Program-made: the position numbers and the translations under genes
In this document: piece by piece, positions 24,936 through 31,969 of the stretch
How positions within the stretch are numbered: position 1 is the stretch's first letter
How the letters are laid out: every line of letters starts with the position of its first letter
Notes under the pieces: generated by a model
Seen by the model: only the letters and a program-made list of their open reading frames with translations
Told to the model about the DNA's origin: nothing
Databases searched by the model: none
Assembly (NCBI RefSeq): GCF_015356825.1
Contig: NZ_JAACYW010000012.1
Span: forward strand, 19,682 to 83,681
DNA length: 64,000 bases
Direction of reading: 5' to 3'
Origin: Catenulispora rubra
GTDB taxonomy: Bacteria > Actinomycetota > Actinomycetes > Streptomycetales > Catenulisporaceae

Positions 24936-25253
24936 GTGGACACGCTGAGCAAGCGAGAGCTCGACGCCTTGGTCGAAGAAGCGATCGCCGATGCTTACGA
25001 CGAGTACGAGCAGACGAGCAGCTTCGCCGTCATGATCGGTGAGAATGTCGACTTCCCCTTCAAGACCGTCCTCCTCGGCACCGAAGTGACGGTCACCGGT
25101 GTTGACGAGGTTCCCGGACCTGGTATCGCCGCAGTTTGCCGTCAAGGCAAAGAGCGGCAGCGCGTCGGAATCCTGGACCTGCCTATGCCGTCCCCACCGC
25201 CGGCCGGGTCGGAGTGGATCGCGGCATACCGCCACCGGCTCACGGGGGCGTAG
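24936..25253 (+). CDS. conserved small protein (annotated elsewhere as calcium-binding)
   Basis: 105 residues from GTG 24936. The sequence (ALVEEAIADAYDEYEQTSSFAVMIGENVDFPFKTVLLGTEVTV, then GKERQRVGILDLPMPSPPPAGSEWIAAYRH) matches a widespread actinobacterial family that I recall being labelled calcium-binding protein, although no EF-hand is visible. It is almost always followed by a large protein with the N-terminal motif YYEF.A.DRPL, as here (start three bases after the stop), so the two likely act together. Confidence 0.7.
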   Translation: MDTLSKRELDALVEEAIADAYDEYEQTSSFAVMIGENVDFPFKTVLLGTEVTVTGVDEVPGPGIAAVCRQGKERQRVGILDLPMPSPPPAGSEWIAAYRHRLTGA

Positions 25254-25255
25254 AC

Positions 25256-26434
25256 GTGAGCGAGTATCAGTACTACGAATTCCTGGCACTGGACCGGCCG
25301 CTCACCGACGATGAGTACGAGTACGTGCGCGCGTTGTCGACGCGGGCGGAGATCACTCGGACTCGGTTCGTCAATGAGTACCAGTGGGGCGACTTCCGAG
25401 GAAGCCCATCTGCCCTGATGGACCTTTGCTACGACGCGCACTTGTACTTCGCAAACTGGGGTACGCGGACCCTGATGCTACGTCTGCCGCTGTCCTGGCT
25501 CGACCTGGATGCCGCAGCCGAATACGTCAACGACGAAACCTTCAGCGCTCGCCGCAGCGGGAAGAACATCGTGCTGGAGTTCCAAAGCCAGGACGAGAGC
25601 GGCGACGACTGGGGGGACGAAGTCCCCGGCTCACTCGGCTTGTTCGTCAACATACGGAACGAGCTGTCCGCAGGCGATCTACGTCCGCTCTACCTGGCCT
25701 GGCTGGCCGGCACCTCCTACCTCTTGGACGAGTACGAGGGCGACCAGTCAGACGGCAGCCAGGAAGAGGACTATGGCGACGAGCCACCTGTCCCCGCAGG
25801 CCTCGCGAAGCTGACGGCGCCCCAGCGTGCATTGGCAGACTTCCTGCGCGTCGATCCAAACCTGCTGAAAGCCGCAGCAGCGGCCTCGGCACCGATAGCC
25901 GATCAGCCCGCCGTCGATCAGGACGCGGCCGTCGGCTCCTGGATCTGCGGGCTCACCGACAAGCAGAAGGACGACACAATTCGTCGCTTGCTGTCCGACG
26001 ACCACACTCGTGCCCGCAAGGAAGTCCTGCGGAGCCTTCAGCCCCGCGCCCCCAAGCCCTCGACCGTTCGACGCAGGCTGTCGTCACTCTTGGAAGCGGC
26101 AGCTTCCCAGGCCGACATCCGCGAAGCAGAACAACAGCGGGAACTGGAGCGACAGCGGGAACTGCGCGACCTGGAAGCTCAGCGCCACCGTGAAAGCCGG
26201 CTGGCCCTGCTCTCGGACCGCGGCGAGCGGCCGTGGGCCGACGTCGCGGACCTGATCGCCGCGAAGAAGCCGAACTCATACGACACCGCTGTCCGACTGC
26301 TCACCGATCTCGCAGAGATCAGCCGCCGCCGCGGACGAACCGCGCAGTTCGCCGAACGGCTCGCCGAACTGCGCGCCGCCCATCAGCGCAAACCGAGTCT
26401 CATCGCACGGCTGGACGCCGCCAATCTGCCGTGA
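25256..26434 (+). CDS. conserved hypothetical protein (YYEF-x-A-x-DRPL family) with coiled-coil tail
   Basis: 392 residues from GTG 25256, with GGGGG upstream. The N-terminal about 160 residues (QYYEFLALDRPLTDDEYEYVRALSTRAEITRTRFVNEYQWGDFRGSP, YFANWGTRTLMLRLP) form a conserved domain of unknown function. Residues about 275-335 are a long charged coiled coil (ADIREAEQQRELERQRELRDLEAQRHRESRL), and the C-terminal about 70 residues are helical (ERPWADVADLIAAKKPNSYDTAVRLLTDLAEISRR). Relatives occur beside the small protein encoded upstream. Its last about 110 codons are duplicated at 28119-28449. Confidence 0.75.
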   Translation: MSEYQYYEFLALDRPLTDDEYEYVRALSTRAEITRTRFVNEYQWGDFRGSPSALMDLCYDAHLYFANWGTRTLMLRLPLSWLDLDAAAEYVNDETFSARRSGKNIVLEFQSQDESGDDWGDEVPGSLGLFVNIRNELSAGDLRPLYLAWLAGTSYLLDEYEGDQSDGSQEEDYGDEPPVPAGLAKLTAPQRALADFLRVDPNLLKAAAAASAPIADQPAVDQDAAVGSWICGLTDKQKDDTIRRLLSDDHTRARKEVLRSLQPRAPKPSTVRRRLSSLLEAAASQADIREAEQQRELERQRELRDLEAQRHRESRLALLSDRGERPWADVADLIAAKKPNSYDTAVRLLTDLAEISRRRGRTAQFAERLAELRAAHQRKPSLIARLDAANLP

Positions 26435-26758
26435 TTTCGCGATGGACTACGGTCTGGCCTGCCCGAACACCGCAGTTGGCGACCAATGTCCTTAACGCAT
26501 CAGCTGGCACCAATGGCACGCGGCATACCCGATCGAGATGAGCAGCGGCACGTCCCGGCGCCGCGCCTCAGCGAAGGCCTCCTCGCCCCACTGGTACCAG
26601 TCGACGGGGTTGTCGGCGTGCTGGAGGAGGTACGGGGAGGTGGCGGCAGCCAGTCGGTTCACTGTTCCAGCCTCCTATGCGTGGGCTGGACGCAACGCGA
26701 TTCGGGCGCGTCCCCTCGGGCGGCTGTCGGGGATATCGGAGGTCCGACAATTCTGGGA
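26104..26758. repeat. segmental duplication, copy A
   Basis: This about 655-bp stretch (end of the YYEF-family gene, DUF255 5' fragment, and a tail ending GGTCCGACAATTCTGGGA) is repeated in direct orientation at 28119-28650. Copy B lacks about 125 bp of the DUF255 portion. The two copies bracket the ATPase gene. Confidence 0.85.
26492..26662 (-). pseudogene. 5' fragment of the DUF255 gene (56 codons)
   Basis: GTG 26662 to TAA 26492 encodes a 56-residue protein that is nearly identical to the first about 52 residues of the DUF255 protein (20858-22909) up to and including AACHWC, then QLMR and stop. The start region (GTGAACCG for ATGAACCG) survives. It is a truncated copy, part of repeat R1 (26508-26675). 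Expression as a mini-thioredoxin-like peptide is possible but unlikely. Confidence 0.85.
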
Positions 26759-26837
26759 AACAATGTGGGCGATTCTGGGATTTTGAAGTCGCGGAAGTGC
26801 TAGCTTGGAGCCCGCGGATCCCGACCGGAGGAGCATC

Positions 26838-28208
26838 GTGATCGAACAGCGGCTGATCGCCCGCCACCTTCAGCCCGCCCTTGCGGAGTTGCTTGCCGAC
26901 GAACCGGTAGTGGTTCTGACCGGGGCGCGCACCGTCGGCAAGAGCACTCTCCTGATGGCCTGCGCTGAAGCCGAAGGGGTGCAGGTCCTGGATCTCGATG
27001 ATCTGCCGACCAGGCGCGCTGTGGCGGCGGACGTCGAACTGTTCGTGGGGGCCGACCGCCCGGCGCCCGTCTGCATCGACGAGTTCCAGCACGTACCGCA
27101 GCTCCTCGACGCCATCAAGGCCGAGCTGAACAAGGACCTGCGGGCCGGGCGGTTCATCCTGACCGGATCCACCCGGTACGGTTCCCTCCCGGCCGCCGGC
27201 CAGTCGTTGACCGGTCGAGCCCACGTCGTCACCATGTGGCCGCTGTCCCAAGGCGAGATCAACGGTGTCAGGGAGACCGCCCTCGACGCCCTGATCAGCG
27301 ATCCGGCATCTCTCGTGGTCAGTGATCCCGCCGCGACCACGCGCAGTGACTACGAGCGCATCGTCCTGGCCGGCGGGTTCCCGCTGGCATTGGCGCGCGA
27401 TTCTGGACGTTCTCGTGACCGTTGGTTCCGCGACTTCGTGACGCTGGTCGTCGAGCGCGATGTTCTAGAGATCCGCAAGGTCCGGCAACGTCAGGTGCTT
27501 CCGCAGGTCTTGCGCCGACTCGCCGATCAGACCGGTCAAGTGGTCAACGTGGCGAACATGGCCGATGCCGTCGGATTGGATGCCACGACCGTCAAGGACT
27601 ACCTCGGGCTCCTGGAAGCTGTCTTTCTCATCCACCGCCTCGAGCCGTTCACCCGCTCGACCGCGAACCGCGCGATCCGCAGCGCGAAAGCTCATATCGT
27701 CGACACCGGGCTCGCCGCCCACCTCATCGGGCTCACCTCGCAGAAGCTGTCGGGGCGGATGCCCGCGGCACTGACGCAGTTCGGTCACCTCGTCGAGACG
27801 TTCGCCGTGAACGAACTGATGAAGCAGGCAGGCTGGGCGGACCAGGAGGTCGCGTTCTCCCACTTCCGTACGCGCGACCATCAAGAAGTCGACCTCGTCA
27901 TCGAGACTGCTTCGGGCTCCGTCGCCGCAATCGAGGTCAAGGCGTCCGGCACCGTGACCGGGAACGACTTCGCCGGACTACGGCTGCTACGGGACAAGCT
28001 CGGCAGCGAGTTCATCGGCGGAGCGGTCGTGAACCTTGGTCAGCGGTCATATACGTACGAAGACCGTCTGCACGTTCTTCCGCTCGAACGCCTGTGGGCA
28101 CCAGACATCGCCGTCTCGTTCCCTGGCAGACATCCGCGAGGCGGCGCGGCAGCGGGAACAGGAGCGACTGCGGGCACTGCGCGAGCAGGAGGCGCAGCGC
28201 CAACGTGA
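26838..28208 (+). CDS. AAA-family ATPase with DUF4143 domain
   Basis: 456 residues from GTG 26838 (CCGGAGGAGC upstream). Walker A GARTVGKST (about 29-37), Walker B PVCIDEFQ, sensor LTGSTRYGS and arginine-rich AAA_14 core, followed by DUF4143 (FVTLVVERDVLEIRKVRQRQVLPQVLRRLADQTG, then an ...EVDLVIETASG...IEVKAS nuclease-like PD-(D/E)xK motif). The family is common in accessory regions, function unclear. The natural C terminus seems to be near RLHVLPLERLWAPD; the last about 33 residues are an out-of-frame reading of the duplicated YYEF-gene tail, so the original stop was lost when the duplication joined here. Confidence 0.85.
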   Translation: MIEQRLIARHLQPALAELLADEPVVVLTGARTVGKSTLLMACAEAEGVQVLDLDDLPTRRAVAADVELFVGADRPAPVCIDEFQHVPQLLDAIKAELNKDLRAGRFILTGSTRYGSLPAAGQSLTGRAHVVTMWPLSQGEINGVRETALDALISDPASLVVSDPAATTRSDYERIVLAGGFPLALARDSGRSRDRWFRDFVTLVVERDVLEIRKVRQRQVLPQVLRRLADQTGQVVNVANMADAVGLDATTVKDYLGLLEAVFLIHRLEPFTRSTANRAIRSAKAHIVDTGLAAHLIGLTSQKLSGRMPAALTQFGHLVETFAVNELMKQAGWADQEVAFSHFRTRDHQEVDLVIETASGSVAAIEVKASGTVTGNDFAGLRLLRDKLGSEFIGGAVVNLGQRSYTYEDRLHVLPLERLWAPDIAVSFPGRHPRGGAAAGTGATAGTARAGGAAPT

Positions 28209-28449
28209 AAGTCGGCTCGCCGTGCTCACGGACCGGGGCGAACGTCCGTGGGCCGACGTCGCGGACCTCATCGCTGCGAAGAAGCCGGACTCATACGACA
28301 CCGCTGTCCAACTGCTCATCGATCTCGCGGAGATCAGTCGCCGCCGCGGTCGATCCGCGCAGTTCGCCGAGAGGCTCGCGGAGCTGCGCTCGACTCATCA
28401 GCGCAAACCGAGTCTCATCGCACGGCTGGACGCCGCCAACCTGCCGTGA
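28119..28449 (+). pseudogene. 3' fragment of the YYEF-family gene
   Basis: About 110 codons from SLADIREAARQREQERLRALR to the stop at 28449, about 80% identical to the C terminus of the protein at 25256-26434. The frame is intact but has no start of its own and is different from that of the ATPase gene it overlaps (to 28208). It is a decapitated copy. Confidence 0.85.
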
Positions 28450-28506
28450 CCTCGCGGCGAATTGTGGTCTGACCTGACCGAACGATGCAGTAGGCGACTA
28501 GTGTGC

Positions 28507-28568
28507 TTAGGGCATCAGGTGGCACCAATGGCACGCGGCATACCCGATGGAGATGAGCAGCGGGACGT
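28507..28568 (-). pseudogene. remnant of the DUF255 5' coding region
   Basis: About 18 codons ([19 protein letters not shown] then stop) with no start. This is the third and smallest direct repeat of the DUF255 5' region (28523-28568 matches 22755-22800). Confidence 0.8.
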
Positions 28569-28650
28569 ATACGCGGGCTGGACGCAACGCGATTCGGGCG
28601 CGTCCCCTCGGGCGACTGTCGGGGAGATCTGAGGTCCGACAATTCTGGGA

Positions 28651-28972
28651 TATTCAGCCCGCCCACAACCCGTGTTTGTCCGAACCGGGGTAGATGACAG
28701 CCCTCAAAGCTGCCTGGCGTCCCCACCGGCGGCCGGCCAACGATCACGACGATCGTTCAGAGGCACGGGGTCCGAACGAACGCCGTGGATCCGCACGAAC
28801 GATTCGGCTCGATCGGTGAGCCCTTCAGGCACCTGGCGGATGTTGCGATCTATCAGCCCACTCCAATCTTGTCGCGCCCAGCCGGCGTGATCAGTAGTCG
28901 TCGGTCTTCACGAAAGCGAAAAGTCAGTGAACCACGGCTGCCGAAAACTCGCGCGAAGTGCTGCGTCGCCCC
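28651..28972. other. 322-bp region without recognised gene
   Basis: Between copy B and the MarR gene. It has a short palindrome ACGATCGT near 28749 and a repeated CGAACGA/ACGAACGA, but I see no coding region, terminator or RNA. Confidence 0.4.
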
Positions 28973-29419
28973 TCAGCCCGGCTGTCCGTGAGACCCCGCC
29001 TCAAGGCTCGCGCGCAGCCTGGCCAGGATCTCCGCGAGCCGCGTCAGGTCGTCGTCGGAGAGGGAGGCTGTCAGCGCCGCGAGTTCGTTCTCGACGACGG
29101 GGCGGGCTGCGGCCAGTGTCTTCTCGCCCTCGGGGGTGAGGCGGAGGACGGATGAGCGGCGGTCTTGGGGGTGGGGTTCGCGGGTGCACCAGCCGGCGGC
29201 TACCAGGCGGTCCACTGCCTTGCTGACGGCGCCTACGGTGATCGCCACCTCGTTGACGATGTCGAGGACGCGGCAGGCGGGGATGCGGTGGATGATCTCC
29301 AGGAACTCGAATTGGCCGAGGCCGGTGCCCTGCTCGGTGCGGAGGCGGGCGGTGGCGGCGTTGTAGAGGCGGGTCTCGACGCGGACTAGGTCGGTGAAGA
29401 TGGGTGTGACGCGGCTCAC
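28973..29419 (-). CDS. MarR-family transcriptional regulator
   Basis: 148 residues from GTG 29419. Winged helix in the middle (FEFLEIIHRIPACRVLDIVNEVAITVGAVSKAVDRLVAAGWCTREPHPQDRRSSVLRLTPEG) with the wing DRRSS, plus N- and C-terminal dimer helices. Divergent from the esterase gene; three GATTCC-type palindromes (29433-29499) fill the gap, so it very likely represses itself and the esterase. Confidence 0.92.
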   Translation of the reverse strand: MSRVTPIFTDLVRVETRLYNAATARLRTEQGTGLGQFEFLEIIHRIPACRVLDIVNEVAITVGAVSKAVDRLVAAGWCTREPHPQDRRSSVLRLTPEGEKTLAAARPVVENELAALTASLSDDDLTRLAEILARLRASLEAGSHGQPG

Positions 29420-29432
29420 GGTGGCTCCGATA

Positions 29433-29499
29433 GATTCCTTGGAATCATCTTCCTTGGAATGTGGTTAACTGGATGTAGATGGATTCCCGAGAATCCATC
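29433..29499. promoter_or_regulatory. three palindromic operators in a divergent promoter
   Basis: GATTCCTTGGAATC (29433-29446), TTCCTTGGAA (29450-29459) and GATGGATTC-ccga-GAATCCATC (arms 29478-29486 and 29491-29499) share the half-site GGATTCC/GGAATC. They lie between the MarR gene (29419, leftward) and the esterase (29560, rightward). The spacing is consistent with MarR dimers covering both promoters. Confidence 0.75.
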
Positions 29500-29559
29500 T
29501 TGGCAGACCGAGTGCGGCGGCCGCAGCGGCCGTCCGCCATCGTCCAAGGAGGCCCGATC

Positions 29560-30528
29560 ATGTCCCGACAGCAGCGTGAAGCCATCGACGCCCTGCTCCG
29601 CTCCGCCCCGCGCCCCGAGACGCCGCCGAGCGTCGAGGAGCAGCGCAGCGGCTTCGCGGCGGCCATCGCCCGGCAGGCGCCGGAGGACGTCGCCACCCGC
29701 CGCACGGTGCTCGGCGGGCGCCCGGCGCTGGAGCTGACGCCGAAGGGCGCCGCCGACCACGGGCACCTGCTCTACCTGCACGGCGGCGGCTACGTCATCG
29801 GCTCGCCGGACACGCACGCCGGCCTGGTCGGCGAGCTGGCGCGCCGGGCCGGGCTCCGCGCCACGTCCCTCGACTACCGTCTGGCGCCGGAGAACCCCTT
29901 CCCCGCGGCCGTCGAGGACGGGCTCGCGGCCTACCGCGAGCTGCTGGCGACCGGTGTTGACGCGCGCGGGCTCGTCGTGGCCGGTGACTCCGCCGGCAGC
30001 GGCCTGGCCATCGCCACGCTCCTCGCGGCCCGCGACGCCGGGCTGCCGTTGCCCGCCGCCACAGCCGCGTTCTCGCCGTGGGTCGACCTGACGCTGAGCG
30101 GCGCCAGCATGCGCAGCAAGCACGGCGCCGACCCCATCTTCATCGAGGCCGACATCCGCGCCTACGCAGACCTCTACATCGGCGCGGGAGACCGCACGCA
30201 GCCCCTGGCCAGCCCGCTGTTCGCGGACCTGACCGGCCTCCCGCCGCTGCTCATCCAGGTCGGAACGAACGAGCTCCTGCTCGACGACGCGGTCCGCCTG
30301 GCCGGTCGCGCGGGCACCGCCAACGTGGAGGTCACGCTGGAGATCGGCAGCGACCTGCCGCACGTCTACCAGCTCCACTACGGCCGGCTCGACGAAGCAG
30401 ACGCCGCCCTCGACAGCGCCGCCCGGTTCTTCACGACGCGGATCAGCGCCGCGTTCGCGGACGCCGACGCCGACACGGACGCCGACGCCGACGCCGACGC
30501 GAACGGCTTCGAACCGGCGGCTCGGTGA
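29560..30528 (+). CDS. alpha/beta hydrolase, hormone-sensitive-lipase-type esterase
   Basis: 322 residues from ATG 29560 with AAGGAGG upstream. HGGGYVIGS oxyanion motif and GDSAGSG nucleophile elbow (Ser about 145) place it in the HSL/esterase IV family; LDYRLAPENPFPAAVED and FSPWVDLTLSG are also typical, and the catalytic His is probably in LPHVYQL. The C terminus ends in an Asp-Ala repeat from a GACGCC hexamer run (about 30462-30500). Controlled by the divergent MarR gene by position. Confidence 0.92.
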   Translation: MSRQQREAIDALLRSAPRPETPPSVEEQRSGFAAAIARQAPEDVATRRTVLGGRPALELTPKGAADHGHLLYLHGGGYVIGSPDTHAGLVGELARRAGLRATSLDYRLAPENPFPAAVEDGLAAYRELLATGVDARGLVVAGDSAGSGLAIATLLAARDAGLPLPAATAAFSPWVDLTLSGASMRSKHGADPIFIEADIRAYADLYIGAGDRTQPLASPLFADLTGLPPLLIQVGTNELLLDDAVRLAGRAGTANVEVTLEIGSDLPHVYQLHYGRLDEADAALDSAARFFTTRISAAFADADADTDADADADANGFEPAAR

Positions 30529-30578
30529 CGTGACGACGACGACACGCGCCGTCGAGCAGAAGCAGCAGACTAGCTTTC

Positions 30579-30613
30579 TGGACACTCGTCCATCTATTCT
30601 GGACACCAGTCTA
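30579..30613. promoter_or_regulatory. tandem TGGAC operators upstream of DUF1304/TetR
   Basis: TGGACACTCGTCCA (30579-30592) and TGGACACCAGTCTA (30600-30613), inverted repeats with centres 21 bp apart. They lie directly before the DUF1304-TetR operon, so they are likely autoregulatory TetR sites. Confidence 0.65.
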
Positions 30614-30626
30614 GAAAGGTGGACCC

Positions 30627-30989
30627 GTGCAGACGACAGCGAACATCCTCACCGGCCTGGTCGCAGCCCTCCACGCCTACATCCTGATCCTGGAGATGTT
30701 CCTGTGGCAGAAGAAGCCGGGCCGTGAACTCTCCGGCTTCGACCCCGACATGGCCCGCGCCACCGCCCCGCTGGCCGCAAATCAGGGCCTGTACAACGGA
30801 TTCCTGGCCGCGGGCCTGGTGTGGGGCCTCATCGCAGGCGCCCCGACCGCCTTCTCCGTGAAGGTGTTCTTCCTGAGCTGCGTAGTGATCGCGGGCCTCT
30901 ACGGAGCGGCCACGGCGAACCGCCGCATCCTCGTGGCCCAGGCACTGCCCGGAGCCCTGGCGCTGGCGGCAGTACTGTTGGCTCGGTGA
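30627..30989 (+). CDS. DUF1304 integral membrane protein
   Basis: 120 residues from GTG 30627. Four hydrophobic segments (ILTGLVAALHAYILILEMFLW, YNGFLAAGLVWGLIAG, VFFLSCVVIAGLYGAA, ALPGALALAAVLLA) and the conserved NQGLYNGFLAAGL match DUF1304. Function unknown. Overlaps the TetR start (GTGA) and shares its operators. Confidence 0.88.
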   Translation: MQTTANILTGLVAALHAYILILEMFLWQKKPGRELSGFDPDMARATAPLAANQGLYNGFLAAGLVWGLIAGAPTAFSVKVFFLSCVVIAGLYGAATANRRILVAQALPGALALAAVLLAR

Positions 30990-31549
30990 GCGGTGTCCAA
31001 GATCCCCGCGCCGCACGGACCCGGGAGCGACTGCGTGCGGCGCTCTTCGAAGCCTGCGCCGAGCAGCCGCTGAGCGACGTCAGCGTCGCCGACGTCGTCC
31101 ACCGCGCACACGTCGGCCGAGCCACGTTCTACCTGCACTACCAGGGGCTGGAAGACCTCGCCGTCGACGCGTGCGCGGACATCGTCCGAGAAGCGGTCGA
31201 CGCACTGCACGCCTGGCGCGGAATCCCGGATCCTGAATCCCCGCCACCGGCCCTGGAGGAGTTCTTCACCGGACTGGACCAGCACCACACGGTCTACACC
31301 GCGCTCCTCACCCCGGGAGGCGGCGGCCCGCTCGGCATGGTCCTGCACCGGGATCTCAGGGAACGAAGTCGCGCGGAACGCGAACTGGCGGGAGCACCCG
31401 AAGCGGAACTGGTCGCGGCAGCGGTGGCCGGCACGTTCACGGGAGTGCTGGCCGACTGGCTGCACGGACTCGTACCCGGCACGGCGACCGAGGTGGCGGC
31501 TCGAGTCTGGCGTCTGCTCATCGCGCTGCACCGCACGCGGCTCAGCTGA
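30986..31549 (+). CDS. TetR-family transcriptional regulator
   Basis: 187 residues from GTG 30986, which overlaps the DUF1304 stop. N-terminal helix-turn-helix (RTRERLRAALFEACAEQPLSDVSVADVVHRAHVGRATFYLHYQGLEDL) and C-terminal TetR_C-type helices. The TGGAC operators upstream of the operon imply negative autoregulation, with DUF1304 as the regulated target. Confidence 0.9.
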   Translation: MSGVQDPRAARTRERLRAALFEACAEQPLSDVSVADVVHRAHVGRATFYLHYQGLEDLAVDACADIVREAVDALHAWRGIPDPESPPPALEEFFTGLDQHHTVYTALLTPGGGGPLGMVLHRDLRERSRAERELAGAPEAELVAAAVAGTFTGVLADWLHGLVPGTATEVAARVWRLLIALHRTRLS

Positions 31550-31656
31550 AGCCGGGCGACGGCTCAGCTGTAACTTGAGCAACGGGGACGCCATCGGGCA
31601 GCGAAGCAGGCACACTTCAGCCCGCATGGCCAACAACGCAGAACCCACAACCCCGG

Positions 31657-31926
31657 TCAGCCGCCGCCGATCAACGCCAGCCGCAACAGCGTCCGCGACC
31701 GCCCGCTGTGCCGCCGCGAGCACCTTGGCGACTTCCGCAAGCCGATCGGCATGCGTCTCGCACCGACCACCGCCGGTCGGCACCTTGCACGGCCTCGCCG
31801 GGCACGCCGATGCCGGCTGTCCCAAGCGATCGCGGCACCCGCGCTGAGCAGCAGCACACTGATCATCGCCAGCTCCGGCAGTGCTGAGGACACGCCGACA
31901 CGAGTAATGCGCGCTACGCCGATCAT
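31657..31926 (-). CDS. possible small membrane protein
   Basis: 89 codons from ATG 31926 with TGAGG about eight bases upstream. One hydrophobic segment (LPELAMISVLLLSAGAAIAW) is followed by a very Arg-rich region of low plausibility. A neighbouring frame (about 31590-31780) reads ADRLAEVAKVLAAAQRAVADAVAAGVD, which is more protein-like, so a frameshifted small gene is possible. The rest of 31550-31969 holds nothing I recognise. Confidence 0.25.
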   Translation of the reverse strand: MIGVARITRVGVSSALPELAMISVLLLSAGAAIAWDSRHRRARRGRARCRPAVVGARRMPIGLRKSPRCSRRHSGRSRTLLRLALIGGG

Positions 31927-31969
31927 GGGATTGACCTCAGTGGATGCTCGACGTTTGGGGTAATTCCGT

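Larger units (their letters stand above)
28119..28650. repeat. segmental duplication, copy B
   Basis: Counterpart of 26104-26758. The match starts at TTCCCTGGCAGACATCC and ends at ACAATTCTGGGA; about 125 bp corresponding to 26554-26678 are deleted. The nucleotide divergence (roughly 10-15% by eye) means the copies are not very recent, or came from two related islands. Confidence 0.85.

Noticed and set aside
22930..26500. Integron or prophage explanation for the accessory island
   Set aside because: No integrase, attC-like site, tRNA target or phage gene is visible; only the DUF255 5' direct repeats mark borders.
31583..31825. Leftward helical frame with LAEVAKVLAAAQRAVADAVA
   Set aside because: No usable start or ribosome-binding site and no similarity; mentioned only as a possible frameshifted small gene.
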